From Demequina sp. NBRC 110057 (GTDB taxonomy: Bacteria > Actinomycetota > Actinomycetes > Actinomycetales > Demequinaceae), in the NCBI RefSeq assembly GCF_002090175.1, contig NZ_BBRN01000004.1, forward strand, positions 124,001 through 188,000: a stretch of DNA of 64,000 bases, read 5' to 3'. Positions within the stretch are counted from its first letter, which is position 1; each line of letters opens with the position of its first letter. The notes beneath the pieces were generated by a model. That model worked only from the letters and a program-made list of their open reading frames with translations, searched no databases and was not told where the DNA came from. The position numbers and the translations under genes are program-made. Positions 36,184-45,490 of this stretch are shown here, piece after piece.

Positions 36184-36939
36184 ATGCGTTTTGTGGCGAT
36201 CGGGGACAGCTTCACCGAGGGTGTGGGCGACGGCATCGAGGGCGGGGCGGTGCGCGGCTGGGCCGACCTCGTGGCGGCGGGACTCGCCGCGGGCCTCGAC
36301 GAGCCGGTGGACTACGCGAACCTCGCGATTCGTGGACGACTCATCGGCCCCATCGTGGGGGACCAGTTGGAGCCCGCGTTGGCGCTGTCGCCGCGTCCCG
36401 ACGTCCTCGCGTTCAATGGCGGCGGCAACGACATGATGCGTCCCGGCTTTGACCGCGACGAGATCGTCCGCCTCACCGAGCAGGTGGTGCGCCGCACCGA
36501 GGAGGAGGGGGTCAGGCTGCTCCTCCAGACCGGCGCGGATGCGACGTTCGGCCTTCCCCGCGGCGACATGATGCGCTCGCGCGTCTCCGTCTTCACCGAC
36601 CTGCTGACCGACCTCCAGGACCGCTACGAGCACGTGACCTTCGTCGACAACTTCTCCGACGAGGAGATGCGCCAGCCCGGTTACTGGGACTCGGATCGCC
36701 TTCACCTGAACGCGCTGGGGCATCGGCGTGTGGCGGCGCGTGCGCTGACCGCGCTGGGCGTGCCGACGGAGTTGCCGTCGCTCGAGCCGGGCCACCGGGC
36801 GCCCTCGGGCGTTTTGGTCGAGGCCCGCTACTACGCGACGTATGTGTTGCCGTGGATCGGGCGCCGGCTCACGGGGCGGTCGTCGGGCGACGGGCGCAGC
36901 GCGAAGTTCGCCGACTGGGTGCGCATCGACCCGTCCTGA
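36184..36939 (+). CDS. SGNH/GDSL hydrolase
   Basis: The 251-aa esterase-fold protein has block I AIGDSFTEGVGDG (Ser9), block III NGGGNDMMRPG near 79 and block V DSDRLHLNALGH (Asp/His near 175). No signal peptide is seen, so it is cytoplasmic. Substrate unknown. TATCGT seven bases before the ATG indicates a leaderless mRNA. A TGTCA-GCGGG-TGACA dyad lies at 36136-36150, in the gap shared with the divergent dehydrogenase gene. Confidence 0.9.
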   Translation: MRFVAIGDSFTEGVGDGIEGGAVRGWADLVAAGLAAGLDEPVDYANLAIRGRLIGPIVGDQLEPALALSPRPDVLAFNGGGNDMMRPGFDRDEIVRLTEQVVRRTEEEGVRLLLQTGADATFGLPRGDMMRSRVSVFTDLLTDLQDRYEHVTFVDNFSDEEMRQPGYWDSDRLHLNALGHRRVAARALTALGVPTELPSLEPGHRAPSGVLVEARYYATYVLPWIGRRLTGRSSGDGRSAKFADWVRIDPS

Positions 36940-36966
36940 TGCCGCGCGCTCGCTAGCCTGGGCCGC

Positions 36967-37455
36967 ATGGCGACCCCCGACTTCATCCTGTCCCTGCGCG
37001 AGAAGATCGGCCACGAGCCGCTGTGGCTCGCGGGGGTGACCGCCGTCGTCCTACGGGAGCCGGCCGCGGCATCGGCCGCGCGCGAGATCCTGCTGGTGCG
37101 CCGCGCCGACACGGGTGCGTGGACGCCGGTCACCGGCATCATCGACCCCGGCGAGCACCCCGCCGTCGCCGGCGCTCGCGAGGTGCTGGAGGAGGCCAAT
37201 GTGGTCGCCGTGCCCGAGGCGCTGGTGCGCGTGGGCGTCACGCCGGAGGTGACCTACGACAACGGGGACGTGTCCCAGTACCTCGACCTCGTGTTCCGCT
37301 TCCGCTACCTCAGCGGCGACCCGCACCCCGCCGATGGGGAGAACCTCGAGGCGGCCTGGTTCGACGTCGATGCGATGCCGCCGATGAGCGAGGACATGCT
37401 GGCGCGCGTCGCCGCCGGCCTGACGGGCTCGGACGTCGCGGAGTTCACCGGCTAA
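36967..37455 (+). CDS. Nudix hydrolase with variant Nudix box
   Basis: The 162-aa hydrolase of nucleoside-diphosphate-linked compounds has a Nudix box near residues 58-80, with GEHPAVAGAREVLEEANV. The REVLEE metal-binding core is intact, but the final glycine of the box is Asn. Preceded by TAGCCT seven bases from the ATG (leaderless). It is followed by the nested inverted repeat at 37460. Confidence 0.88.
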   Translation: MATPDFILSLREKIGHEPLWLAGVTAVVLREPAAASAAREILLVRRADTGAWTPVTGIIDPGEHPAVAGAREVLEEANVVAVPEALVRVGVTPEVTYDNGDVSQYLDLVFRFRYLSGDPHPADGENLEAAWFDVDAMPPMSEDMLARVAAGLTGSDVAEFTG

Positions 37456-37459
37456 ACCG

Positions 37460-37517
37460 TCAAATGGATCCCATTGGTGCTTTTAAGGCCTTAGACGCAC
37501 CAAATGGATCCATTTGA
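37460..37517. repeat. Nested inverted repeat between convergent genes
   Basis: Arms of 21 bp (TCAAATGGATCC, three mismatched bases, then TGGTGC) flank a 16-base centre that itself holds the palindrome TAAGGCCTTA. The right half also contains the perfect 16-base palindrome CAAATGGATCCATTTG. The element is far more AT-rich than its surroundings and fills the gap between the Nudix and MFS stops. It could be a bidirectional terminator, an operator cluster or a mobile-element remnant. Confidence 0.7.
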
Positions 37518-37524
37518 CCGCAAA

Positions 37525-38988
37525 CTAGTGGGCGAGGATCGGGCCTTCACCCTCGACCGACTCCGGGCGCTTGACGAACAGCGCGAGCACGATGCCGCCT
37601 GCGGCGAGAACGGCTCCCACCAGGAATGCAGCGCGCACGCCGTCGGCGTAGGCGACCGCCTCCGCCTCGCCCGCGTCGAGGCCTGTCGCCATCACGGCCG
37701 CGAGGATCGACACGAACAGCGCGGTGCCCGCCGCGGCGGCCACCTGCTGGAGCGTGGAGACCATCGCTGAGCCGTGCGAGTAGAGCTTCTTGGGAAGCGA
37801 CCCGAGCGACGCCGAGAACAGCGGCGTGAAGACGAGCGCGAGGCCGAGGCTCATGGTGACGTGACCGGCGAGCACCACCCACCACGGCGTGCCCTCGTGC
37901 AGGGTGAAGGCCATCATGCCGAGCGCAAGCGTCAGCAGGATGGTGCCGGGGACGAGCAGCGGGCGGGGGCCGATGCGGTCGTAGGCGGAGCCGATGGGCG
38001 TGGCGAGCAGGCCCATCGCGAGCCCGCCGGGCAGCAGCATGAGGCCGGACGCGAGCACCGAGAGTCCCAGCACGTCCTGGGTGTACAGCGGCAGCAGCAT
38101 GATGCCGCTGAACAGGCCCATCATGCACACGATGAACATGGCGCAGGCCAGCGCGAAGGTGCGCGAGCGGAACACCCTGAGGTCGAGGAGCGCGCCGTCG
38201 TGACGCTGCAGCACCAATTGGCGCCACACGAACAGGGCGAGAGCCACGACGCCGATCACGATGGCTACCACGGCACTGCCGGCGCCTCCCTCGGCCGACT
38301 CGCCGATGCGCGACAGGCCGAACACGATGCCGCCGAAGCCGAACGCGGACAGGACCACGGACAGCACGTCCATGCGGGTGGGCTCCGGCTCGTTGGTCGA
38401 GCGCATCTTGAGGATGCCGAACACGAGCACCGTCACCGCGACGGGGAGCACAAAGATGAACAGGAAGCGCCAGGGCAGCACCGCGAGGATCAGGCCCGAG
38501 ATGGTGGGGCCGATGGCGGGCGCGACCGAGATCACCATGCCGATGGTGCCCATGCGCTTGCCACGCTCGTGCTCGGGCACGATCGAAATGACGGTCGTCA
38601 TCAGCAGCGGGAGCATCACCGCGGTGCCGCAGGCCTGGACCACGCGCGCCGCGAGCAGCACCTCGAACCCGGGCGCGCACGCAGCGAGAAGCGTGCCGGC
38701 CGCGAACAGCGACATCGCGACGATGTACAGGGGGCGCGTGGGGAAGCGCTGCAGCAGGAAGCCGGTAATGGGGATGACGATCGCCATCGTGAGGAGGAAC
38801 GCGGCGGTGAGCCACTGCGCGAGGACCGTCGTGATGCCCAGGTCGGCCTTCAGGTGCGGGATCGCGACGCCCATGATCGTCTCGTTCAGGATGACGGTGA
38901 ACGCGGAGACGATGAGGACGCGGATCACGAGCTCGTCGCGCGCACTCACGGACGAGGGCGCGGCGGAGCGGGCGGGGGACTGGGTCAT
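37525..38988 (-). CDS. MFS transporter, DHA2 (MDR) type
   Basis: The 487-aa multidrug-type exporter has about 14 helices. LNETIMGVAIPHLKADLGI (helix 1) is typical of the LmrB/EmrB group. ACGTAVMLPLLMTTV and GPTISGLIL match helices 4 and 5. ATG at 38988 has AAAGG upstream. A much longer open frame continues upstream without a plausible start. Substrate unknown. Confidence 0.88.
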   Translation of the reverse strand: MTQSPARSAAPSSVSARDELVIRVLIVSAFTVILNETIMGVAIPHLKADLGITTVLAQWLTAAFLLTMAIVIPITGFLLQRFPTRPLYIVAMSLFAAGTLLAACAPGFEVLLAARVVQACGTAVMLPLLMTTVISIVPEHERGKRMGTIGMVISVAPAIGPTISGLILAVLPWRFLFIFVLPVAVTVLVFGILKMRSTNEPEPTRMDVLSVVLSAFGFGGIVFGLSRIGESAEGGAGSAVVAIVIGVVALALFVWRQLVLQRHDGALLDLRVFRSRTFALACAMFIVCMMGLFSGIMLLPLYTQDVLGLSVLASGLMLLPGGLAMGLLATPIGSAYDRIGPRPLLVPGTILLTLALGMMAFTLHEGTPWWVVLAGHVTMSLGLALVFTPLFSASLGSLPKKLYSHGSAMVSTLQQVAAAAGTALFVSILAAVMATGLDAGEAEAVAYADGVRAAFLVGAVLAAGGIVLALFVKRPESVEGEGPILAH

Positions 38989-39152
38989 GCGGGGGCCTTT
39001 CTGGCATGTCGCGACGGGCGCGGCGGCGGCCGGGCAGAGGGCGCGCGACGATGCGGGGACGAGAAGCATTGTGTCACCGGCCCCCGACATCGGACAGGGC
39101 CAGTGTGACGAATCGGGCGGCGGCCAGTGAGGGTGGCCGATGCCGGGAAGGC

Positions 39153-39968
39153 CTAGGCGAGCCCCAGGCGAGCGAAGGCCTGGGCCAGGCCGGCCTGCTC
39201 CGGGCCGGGCACCACGATGTCGGCCGCGGCGATGACGCCCGGGTGGCCGCCCTCGATGCCGATGGCCGTGCCCACCATGGCGAGCATCTCGAGGTCGTTG
39301 GGGCCGTCGCCCGCACCCACGGCATCGGCCGCGGTGAGGCCCAGGTGGTCGAGAACCACCTGGATGCCCACGGCCTTGGTGATGTGCGCGAGGTAGAGCT
39401 CGCCGGCGCCGCGGCCCAGGTCCTGGATGGAGGTCTCGACGGCGGCGACCTCGTCGCCGATCTCGGCCGCGATGGCGCTGAGGTCGCTCGCGGCGGACAT
39501 CGTCACGATCTTGGCGAAGTCGAGGCCGTGGAGGTCGTCGACCACGCGCCGGGCCGCGAGGAGGTCCTCCCACACCGCCGCCTGGGCGCCGCTCGCGCCC
39601 TCGCCCGGCGCGCGCCTGTCCATGAGCGCGGCGGCCTCGTCGAGGACGTGGAGCGCCTGGGTGGACTCCACGATCATCTGCGCGTGGTGAGCGAGCAGCA
39701 CGTCGATGCTGCGGTCCGCGAGCTCGCGCGGGAAGGTCACGTCGGCAAGCACCTCGCCGTCGACCTCGGCGTAGGCGCCGGCGCCGCACACGAGGCCGTC
39801 GAAGCCCGCCTCGGTGAGGCGCTCGGAGACCGCGGAGCGGGGACGCCCGGTGCACAGCAGCACGCGGTGGCCGTTGGCGCGCACGCGCCGCACCGCCTCG
39901 ACGTGGGCCGCGGGGACCGCGCCGTGGCTCGCATAGGTGCCGTCGATGTCCAGGAAGATCACGCTCAC
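39153..39968 (-). CDS. HAD-superfamily (Cof-type) hydrolase
   Basis: The 271-aa phosphatase starts at GTG 39968, because TAGGGT lies exactly seven bases upstream (leaderless) and the product then begins MSVIFLDIDGTY, with the nucleophile motif DxDGT at the very N-terminus. Motif II is TGRPRS near 42, the Lys of motif III is in TKAVGI near 207, and motif IV is GDGPNDLEML near 231. These match class IIB HAD phosphatases acting on sugar phosphates or FMN-like compounds. Confidence 0.9.
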   Translation of the reverse strand: MSVIFLDIDGTYASHGAVPAAHVEAVRRVRANGHRVLLCTGRPRSAVSERLTEAGFDGLVCGAGAYAEVDGEVLADVTFPRELADRSIDVLLAHHAQMIVESTQALHVLDEAAALMDRRAPGEGASGAQAAVWEDLLAARRVVDDLHGLDFAKIVTMSAASDLSAIAAEIGDEVAAVETSIQDLGRGAGELYLAHITKAVGIQVVLDHLGLTAADAVGAGDGPNDLEMLAMVGTAIGIEGGHPGVIAAADIVVPGPEQAGLAQAFARLGLA

Positions 39969-39978
39969 GGCGTTCACC

Positions 39979-40986
39979 CTAACCCGCGTCAGGGCCCCCT
40001 CCGGTGGTCTCCGACGCGGGAGGCGCCTCCACGGCGCTCAGCACGCGACGCAGCATCGCGACGAGCTCCGCGCGGGCGTCGTCCGGCATCTCCACCCGCC
40101 AGTCGACGTCCTGAGGCAGCCATGACAGCCCGTAGAAAAGGTCGCGCACGTCGGCGCCGCCCAGCCCCCAGCGCGTGACGCCGGGCCGAGGCTCGTCGGA
40201 GCCCTCCGCCCACACCCCCATGTGCGCCGCGAAGTCGGCCAGCGACATCGGGAGGACGGCGGTGGCCTCGAGGGGCTGCCGCTGCGCGGAACTGGCGACG
40301 AGGATGCGCTCGTCGATGTCCGCGCGCGTGAGGGCACGCGACGCAAAGTGCGCGCCGGTCGCGGTGAGCTCGCCCATGCGGTCCAGCCGGAACGTCCGCC
40401 AGTCGTCGCGCTCGAGGTCCCACGCGACCAGGTACCAGCGCCCGCGCGCCGGTGCCAGGGCGTGGGGCTCCACCCGGCGGCGGGTCGCGGCGCCCTGGGC
40501 GTCCTCGTAGGAGAACCGCACGCGCTCGCGGTCGCGGCACGCGAGCGCCACCTGGCCCAGCAGTGCGGGCGGCACGTGGGGCGCACGCCCCTGCTCGGGC
40601 GACGTCATCGCTGTCGCGAGCGCCGTCACCTGCCGCCGCGAGGCGGGGGAGAGGACCTGCTCGAGCTTCGCGATCGCCGACAGCGCGGTCGACGTGCCGT
40701 CCACCAGTTGCTCGGCCGCCGCGACGCGCAGCCCCACGGCGATCGCGACGGCCTCCTCCTCGCTCAGGAGCAGGGGAGGCATCGCGCCGCCCGCGGCGAG
40801 CCGGTATCCGCCCTCGCGGCCGGTGCGGGACTCGACGCGGTAGCCCAGCTCGCGCAGCCGTTCGACGTCGCGCCGCACGGTGCGTTCGGTGGTGTCGAGC
40901 CGTGCGGCGAGCTCGGCGCCGGTCCACTCCCGGTGGCGCTGGAGCAGGTCCAGGAGCGCGAGGGTGCGCGTGGTCGTGGCGGACAT
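39979..40986 (-). CDS. WYL-domain transcriptional regulator
   Basis: The 335-aa regulator has a DeoR-like winged helix (residues 5-60, TTERTVRRDVERLRELGYRV), a middle helical region and a WYL domain around RGRWYLVAWDLERDDWRTFRLDRM near 190. It is divergent from the DrrAB-like ABC genes, with a perfect dyad in the 61-bp gap, so control of that exporter and of itself is likely. Effector unknown; WYL domains may sense nucleic-acid or nucleotide ligands. Confidence 0.92.
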   Translation of the reverse strand: MSATTTRTLALLDLLQRHREWTGAELAARLDTTERTVRRDVERLRELGYRVESRTGREGGYRLAAGGAMPPLLLSEEEAVAIAVGLRVAAAEQLVDGTSTALSAIAKLEQVLSPASRRQVTALATAMTSPEQGRAPHVPPALLGQVALACRDRERVRFSYEDAQGAATRRRVEPHALAPARGRWYLVAWDLERDDWRTFRLDRMGELTATGAHFASRALTRADIDERILVASSAQRQPLEATAVLPMSLADFAAHMGVWAEGSDEPRPGVTRWGLGGADVRDLFYGLSWLPQDVDWRVEMPDDARAELVAMLRRVLSAVEAPPASETTGGGPDAG

Positions 40987-41004
40987 GTCCCAAGTTTCTC
41001 TCAC

Positions 41005-41029
41005 ATTGCGGACGGTTTCTGTCCGCAAT
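41005..41029. promoter_or_regulatory. Operator ATTGCGGAC-N7-GTCCGCAAT
   Basis: Perfect nine-bp arms lie in the middle of the WYL regulator/ABC exporter divergent gap, just upstream of the ABC gene's leaderless -10 (TAGCGT, 41036-41041). It is a strong candidate site for the adjacent WYL regulator. Confidence 0.7.
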
Positions 41030-41047
41030 AAGTCGTAGCGTGGCCGC

Positions 41048-42079
41048 ATGACCACCCCGATCATCGAGGCGCACGGCCTCACCAAGCGGTTCAGTCGCGG
41101 CAAGACCACTGTCGATGCCGTCACCGACGTGACGTTCGACGTCGACGCGGGCTCGCTCGTCGCCTTCCTGGGTCCCAACGGCGCCGGCAAGTCCACCACC
41201 ATCCGGATGCTCACCACCCTCATCCCTCCCACGTCGGGCGGGGCGCGGGTGGTGGGCCACGACATCGCCGGCGCTCCTCACGAGGTCCGCGCGCGCATCG
41301 GCTACGTGGGCCAGGGCACTTCAGGCTCGTTCGCCCAGCGCGTGAGGGACGAGCTCATCAGCCAGGGAGCTTTCTACGGGGTGGGCAAGGCCCAGTCCCG
41401 CCGCCGGGCCGACGAGCTCATCGAGTCCCTCGACCTTGCCTCGTTCGGCTCGCGCACCGTGCAGCAGCTCTCGGGCGGGCAGAAGCGCCGGCTCGACATC
41501 GCGCTGGGCCTCATGCACGCGCCCACGCTGTTGTGCCTCGACGAGCCGTCCACCGGCCTCGACCCGCAGTCACGCGCCAACCTCTGGCAGCACATCCTCG
41601 ACCTGCGCGAGCGCTACGGCACCACGGTGTTCCTCACCACCCACTACCTGGACGAGGCCGACCACTACGCCGAGCGCGTCATGGTCATGGACGGCGGCCG
41701 GGTCATCGCCGACGACTCGGCGGCCGCGCTCAAGGCGACGCTCGCCGGCGACGCCGTCTCGCTCGGCTTCGCCAGTGCGGCCGATGCCGACGCCGCCCTG
41801 GCGCACGTCGCCCGGCTCGCGGGCCGGGAGGTGACGCGCGCCGACGCGCTCACGCTCACCACCAATGTCGCCGACGGCGAGCGGCTGCTGCCGCGCGTGA
41901 TCCGCGACCTCGACGCGCAGGGCATCGCCGTCGAGCGCGCCACGGGAGTGCCTCCCACCCTCGACGACGTGTTCCTCGCCCTCACCGGACGCTCGCTGCG
42001 CGACGCCGACGCCGGCACCCCCGACCCCGGCGCGGACGCCGACGCCACCCTCACCACCACGGCAGGAGAGCCCTCATGA
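41048..42079 (+). CDS. DrrA-like ABC exporter ATPase
   Basis: The 343-aa ATPase of the daunorubicin-resistance type has Walker A GPNGAGKST near 40, signature LSGGQKRRLDIALGL near 140, Walker B LLCLDEPSTGLDP near 160 and a C-terminal DUF4162-like domain (about 220-310). TAGCGT six bases before the ATG marks a leaderless start. It overlaps the permease gene as ATGA. Exports hydrophobic compounds in known cases; substrate here unknown. Confidence 0.93.
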   Translation: MTTPIIEAHGLTKRFSRGKTTVDAVTDVTFDVDAGSLVAFLGPNGAGKSTTIRMLTTLIPPTSGGARVVGHDIAGAPHEVRARIGYVGQGTSGSFAQRVRDELISQGAFYGVGKAQSRRRADELIESLDLASFGSRTVQQLSGGQKRRLDIALGLMHAPTLLCLDEPSTGLDPQSRANLWQHILDLRERYGTTVFLTTHYLDEADHYAERVMVMDGGRVIADDSAAALKATLAGDAVSLGFASAADADAALAHVARLAGREVTRADALTLTTNVADGERLLPRVIRDLDAQGIAVERATGVPPTLDDVFLALTGRSLRDADAGTPDPGADADATLTTTAGEPS

Positions 42080-42885
42080 CCGCCGCCACCCCCGCATCGG
42101 CCGGACCCCAGAGCCCGACGGCGCCCGTGCGCGGCAGCGCCGCGCGCGACACCCTGAACGTGATGCTGCGGGAGCTGCGCCCCGTGGCCCGCGACCCGTT
42201 CTCGGTCATCTTCTCGCTGGTGCAGCCCCTGGTGTTCCTTGGCCTGTTTACGCCGCTGCTCATCGGATCCTCGGGCGAGTCCACGGCCGACACCCTCGCG
42301 TGGTTCGTGCCAGGCGTCCTCGCCATGATCGTGCTGTTCGGAACGGGCGCCACGGGCTCCAACCTGCAGTACGAGATGATGACCGGCTCGCACGAGCGCA
42401 CCCTGGTGGCGCCGCTCAGCCGCGCCTCGCTGCTGGCCGGGCGCGCCCTCAAGGAGGTGGTGCCGATCGTCGTGCAGGTGCTCGTGATCGTCCTGGTCTC
42501 GGTACCTTTTGGGTTCCGTCCCAACGTCGCCGGACTCGCCATCGGCATCGTGCTGCTTGCCGCGTTCGGCGTGGGCCTCGGCTCGCTCAGCTACGCGCTC
42601 GCGCTCGTCACCAAGGATCGCGAATGGATGTTCTGGGCCGTCCAGCAGAGCCTCATCTTCCCGCTCCTGATCCTGTCGGGGATGCTGCTGCCCCTCGACT
42701 CCGGGCCACGGTGGATGTCCGTCGTGGCGTCCGTGAACCCGGTGAACTGGGTGGTGCAGGCCGAGCGTCACCTCATGGCGGGCGACCTGCTTGCCTCCGA
42801 GGTGGGCTGGGGAGTGCTGTGTGCCGCGGCGGTCGCCGCCGTGGGCCTCGTGGTCGGTATCCGCACCATGCGGCGCTCGGACTGA
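42076..42885 (+). CDS. DrrB-like ABC exporter permease
   Basis: The 269-aa ABC-2 type permease has six hydrophobic helices and the family segments RDPFSVIFSLVQPLVFLGLF (helix 1, near 42), GTGATGSNLQYEMMTGSHERTL (near 95) and PLLILSGMLLPLD near 200. It works with the preceding ATPase, with which it is translationally coupled. GGAGAG precedes the ATG. Confidence 0.92.
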   Translation: MTAATPASAGPQSPTAPVRGSAARDTLNVMLRELRPVARDPFSVIFSLVQPLVFLGLFTPLLIGSSGESTADTLAWFVPGVLAMIVLFGTGATGSNLQYEMMTGSHERTLVAPLSRASLLAGRALKEVVPIVVQVLVIVLVSVPFGFRPNVAGLAIGIVLLAAFGVGLGSLSYALALVTKDREWMFWAVQQSLIFPLLILSGMLLPLDSGPRWMSVVASVNPVNWVVQAERHLMAGDLLASEVGWGVLCAAAVAAVGLVVGIRTMRRSD

Positions 42886-42904
42886 CCGTCGGTACCGTAC
42901 GCGT

Positions 42905-43537
42905 GTGAGTGCACGCATCCAGACCCTCGGAATCCTGGGCGCGGGGCGCGTCGGCAAGGCCGTCGCCGCCCTCGCTGCCCGGGCCGGCATCGACGTGGCC
43001 ATCGCCGGTTCGGCCGATGCTGTGGACGCCGTGGTGGCGGCCGATGCTGTGGTCCTCGCCGTCCCCCTGGGCCGCTACCGCTCGCTTCCGGCGGAGCGGC
43101 TCGCCGGGTGCGTGGTGATCGACGCCATGAACTACTGGTGGGAGCTCGACGGGGCGCGGCCCGACCTCGACGATCCGACCACGTCGACGTCGCAAACCGT
43201 CGCCGCATTCCTCCCCGGGGCCCGGGTGGTGAAGGCGCTCAATCACCTGTCGGGGTACGCGCTCGAGGAGTTGGCGCGCCCCGCGGGGGACCCCGAGCGC
43301 ATCGCGGTCGCGGTGGCCGGCGACGACGACGAGGCGGTGGCGCTCGTCGCCGGCCTCGTGGACGCGCTGGGCTACGACCCGGTGACGGCCGGGACGCTCG
43401 CGGAGGGGATGCGGTTCGAGCCGGGCACCGAGTTGTTTGGCGCCGACGCGGACGAGGAGGAGGCGCGCGCGATGCTGGAGCGCTTCTGGGACACGCAGCG
43501 CGGCCGGGTGGTGGCCCGCGCGCGCGGCGGGCGGTAG
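42905..43537 (+). CDS. F420-NADP-reductase-like protein B
   Basis: The 210-aa paralogue of the 32394 gene has GILGAGRVGKAVAALAA at the N-terminus, [22 protein letters not shown] near 77 and [20 protein letters not shown] near 105. These are the same blocks as in copy A, with differences between them. TACCGT six bases before GTG 42905 suggests a leaderless mRNA, so it is transcribed apart from the ABC genes 20 bp upstream. Physiological role not known. Confidence 0.82.
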   Translation: MSARIQTLGILGAGRVGKAVAALAARAGIDVAIAGSADAVDAVVAADAVVLAVPLGRYRSLPAERLAGCVVIDAMNYWWELDGARPDLDDPTTSTSQTVAAFLPGARVVKALNHLSGYALEELARPAGDPERIAVAVAGDDDEAVALVAGLVDALGYDPVTAGTLAEGMRFEPGTELFGADADEEEARAMLERFWDTQRGRVVARARGGR

Positions 43538-43546
43538 GCTCGCACC

Positions 43547-45490
43547 GTGCTTGATTACAACGATGTAGAAGACTGCGCGAAGGGCGGCGCGACGCTGCTC
43601 GCCTACGACCGCGTGCCCACGAGCGAGGCCGAGGCCAACAATGCCGACATCGCCTTCAGCCTCCACCTCGCGCTCGACGGCGTGCCGCTGTTCGACAACT
43701 ACGGAGTGTGCTTCGCGTCAGTCGCGCAGACGCCCGGCCCCGACGGCACCTTCGACCCCGACCTGCGCGGCCTGAGCGACCCCCACGTGCTGGCCCTCAC
43801 CGAGGGCGGATACGGCATCGTCGCCACCCGCACCGCGCGCGGCGGCGGCGACGACGGCACGCGGGCCTCCTCGGTGCTGCTGCTGCGCACCGACGACTTC
43901 ATCGACTACACCGAGCTCGGGTTGCTCGACCTCGGCGTCACGCACGGCGTCAACGCTCCCGCCGTCGCGGCCGCCGGCGACGGGTACGTCGTGGGCTGGC
44001 GCGACGACCTGGGAGTCGCCTGGCACGCCACGCTCGACGCGTTCGCGGCCGATGCGACGGTGGGCGAGGCCGGGCGAGGCGACGCTCCCATCCGCGGCGA
44101 GATCGCGCCGGGGGACGGCGTCGCGCTCGCCGTGCCCTCCTTCCGCTCCGGCAACGTCATCGAGATTCCGCCAGCGATCGCCGAGGCGCTGCGACTGCGC
44201 TTCCGTGCCGTGACCAATACCGGCGCCGCGGTGAGCCCCGTCACGGTGCCGGTGGGCGCCGCGCTCGCGGCCTCCGATCTCCCCGCGCGGGCGGACCTCG
44301 ACTACTCGGACGGCTCCACCGGATCGCTCGCCGTGACGTGGGATGCCTCCTCGGTCGGCGCCGTCGACACCGCGCGCCCCGGTGAGCATCGCGTCACCGG
44401 CCGCGTCCGCCAGGCCGTGTATCCCACGCCGTTCGCCGACGAGCGTGCCGACCCGAGCATCGTCCCGTTCCGCTACCGCGGCCACGACGTGTTCCTCATG
44501 ATCGCCACCAAGGACCTCAACCTCGACCCGATCGCGAACGACGGCGGGCCCATCGGCATGCCGATCCGTATGGCGGCGACCATCGCCGACCTCGCCGACG
44601 CCAACGGGGGAGCGGCGCTCGAGCGCGACATCCTCGTCGCGGGCGACCTCGACGCCGACGGCCGTCCCATGACGGGCTGCTTCTGGGCGCCCGAGATCCA
44701 CGTCATCGGCGGCGAGTTGTCGATCCTGTTCATGCCCTCCTACGACGGCGAGGACGGCCGCACCGACATGTGGACCGGCCGCGCGAGCATCATCCAACTG
44801 CGCCGCGACGGCGACGGCGAGCACCTCGACCCCACCGAGCCGGACAGCTGGACCACGGCTCGCCACGTCACGCGCGCGGACGGCTCGGTGCTCAACGACC
44901 GTGCAGGGATCTCGCTCGACATGACCTACGTCGAGGATGCTGGCCGCCACTATTACGCCTGGCAGATGCTCGGCTCTATCTTCATCGCCACCATGGACCC
45001 CGCCCGGCCCGACCGTCTCACCGGCGAGCCCGTGAGGATCCTCGCCCCCGAGTACGCGTGGGACAACACCATCGCCGAGGGGCCGAACATCATCGTGCGC
45101 GACGGCCGCGTCCTCATGCTCTATTCGGGGTCGACGGTGGGCGACACCTACACGACAGGCCTCGCGACCGCGGCCTCGGGCGCCGACCTCACCGACCCGC
45201 AGTCGTGGACGCGACTGAACGCCCCCATCCAGAAGTCCGGCCCCTACAACGGCGAGTACCAGCTGGGCACCGGGCACGGCATGTGGTCGCGAGACGAGGA
45301 CGGCAACGACCTCTACGTGTTCCACGCGCGCACGGACCACCTGGGGCTGACCGGCCGGGACACCTTCGTGCGCCGCGTCCACTGGACGGCCGATGGCCTG
45401 CCGCGCCTGGACATGGAGACCGAGGAGGAGCTCGCGCCCGAGCACCGCGAGGTCGCCGTGACGGTGACGGTCGCGGGGGACGCGGCGTGA
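43547..45490 (+). CDS. Cytoplasmic GH43-family protein with Ig-like insert
   Basis: The 647-aa protein has an N-terminal GH43-like half-propeller (residues 15-210, with LSDPHVLAL), a bacterial Ig-like (Big_4) segment near 225-285 (DYSDGSTGSLAVTWDAS) and a second GH43 part. The latter carries RADPSIVPFRYRGHD (base), WAPEIHVIGGE, SLDMTY and AEGPNIIVR (acid). No signal peptide is present although Ig-like domains are mostly extracellular. Start GTG 43547 has TAGGCT six bases upstream (leaderless), and the operator at 43555 lies inside codons 3-8. Probable arabinosidase/xylosidase on imported oligosaccharides. Coupled to the next gene. Confidence 0.8.
   Translation: MLDYNDVEDCAKGGATLLAYDRVPTSEAEANNADIAFSLHLALDGVPLFDNYGVCFASVAQTPGPDGTFDPDLRGLSDPHVLALTEGGYGIVATRTARGGGDDGTRASSVLLLRTDDFIDYTELGLLDLGVTHGVNAPAVAAAGDGYVVGWRDDLGVAWHATLDAFAADATVGEAGRGDAPIRGEIAPGDGVALAVPSFRSGNVIEIPPAIAEALRLRFRAVTNTGAAVSPVTVPVGAALAASDLPARADLDYSDGSTGSLAVTWDASSVGAVDTARPGEHRVTGRVRQAVYPTPFADERADPSIVPFRYRGHDVFLMIATKDLNLDPIANDGGPIGMPIRMAATIADLADANGGAALERDILVAGDLDADGRPMTGCFWAPEIHVIGGELSILFMPSYDGEDGRTDMWTGRASIIQLRRDGDGEHLDPTEPDSWTTARHVTRADGSVLNDRAGISLDMTYVEDAGRHYYAWQMLGSIFIATMDPARPDRLTGEPVRILAPEYAWDNTIAEGPNIIVRDGRVLMLYSGSTVGDTYTTGLATAASGADLTDPQSWTRLNAPIQKSGPYNGEYQLGTGHGMWSRDEDGNDLYVFHARTDHLGLTGRDTFVRRVHWTADGLPRLDMETEEELAPEHREVAVTVTVAGDAA
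43555..43568. promoter_or_regulatory. LacI-type operator inside the GH43 5' coding end
   Basis: TTACA-ACGA-TGTAG differs from the 24334 operator by one base in the last position. It overlaps codons 3-8 of the GH43 gene, just downstream of the leaderless start, where a bound repressor would block transcription. Confidence 0.55.
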
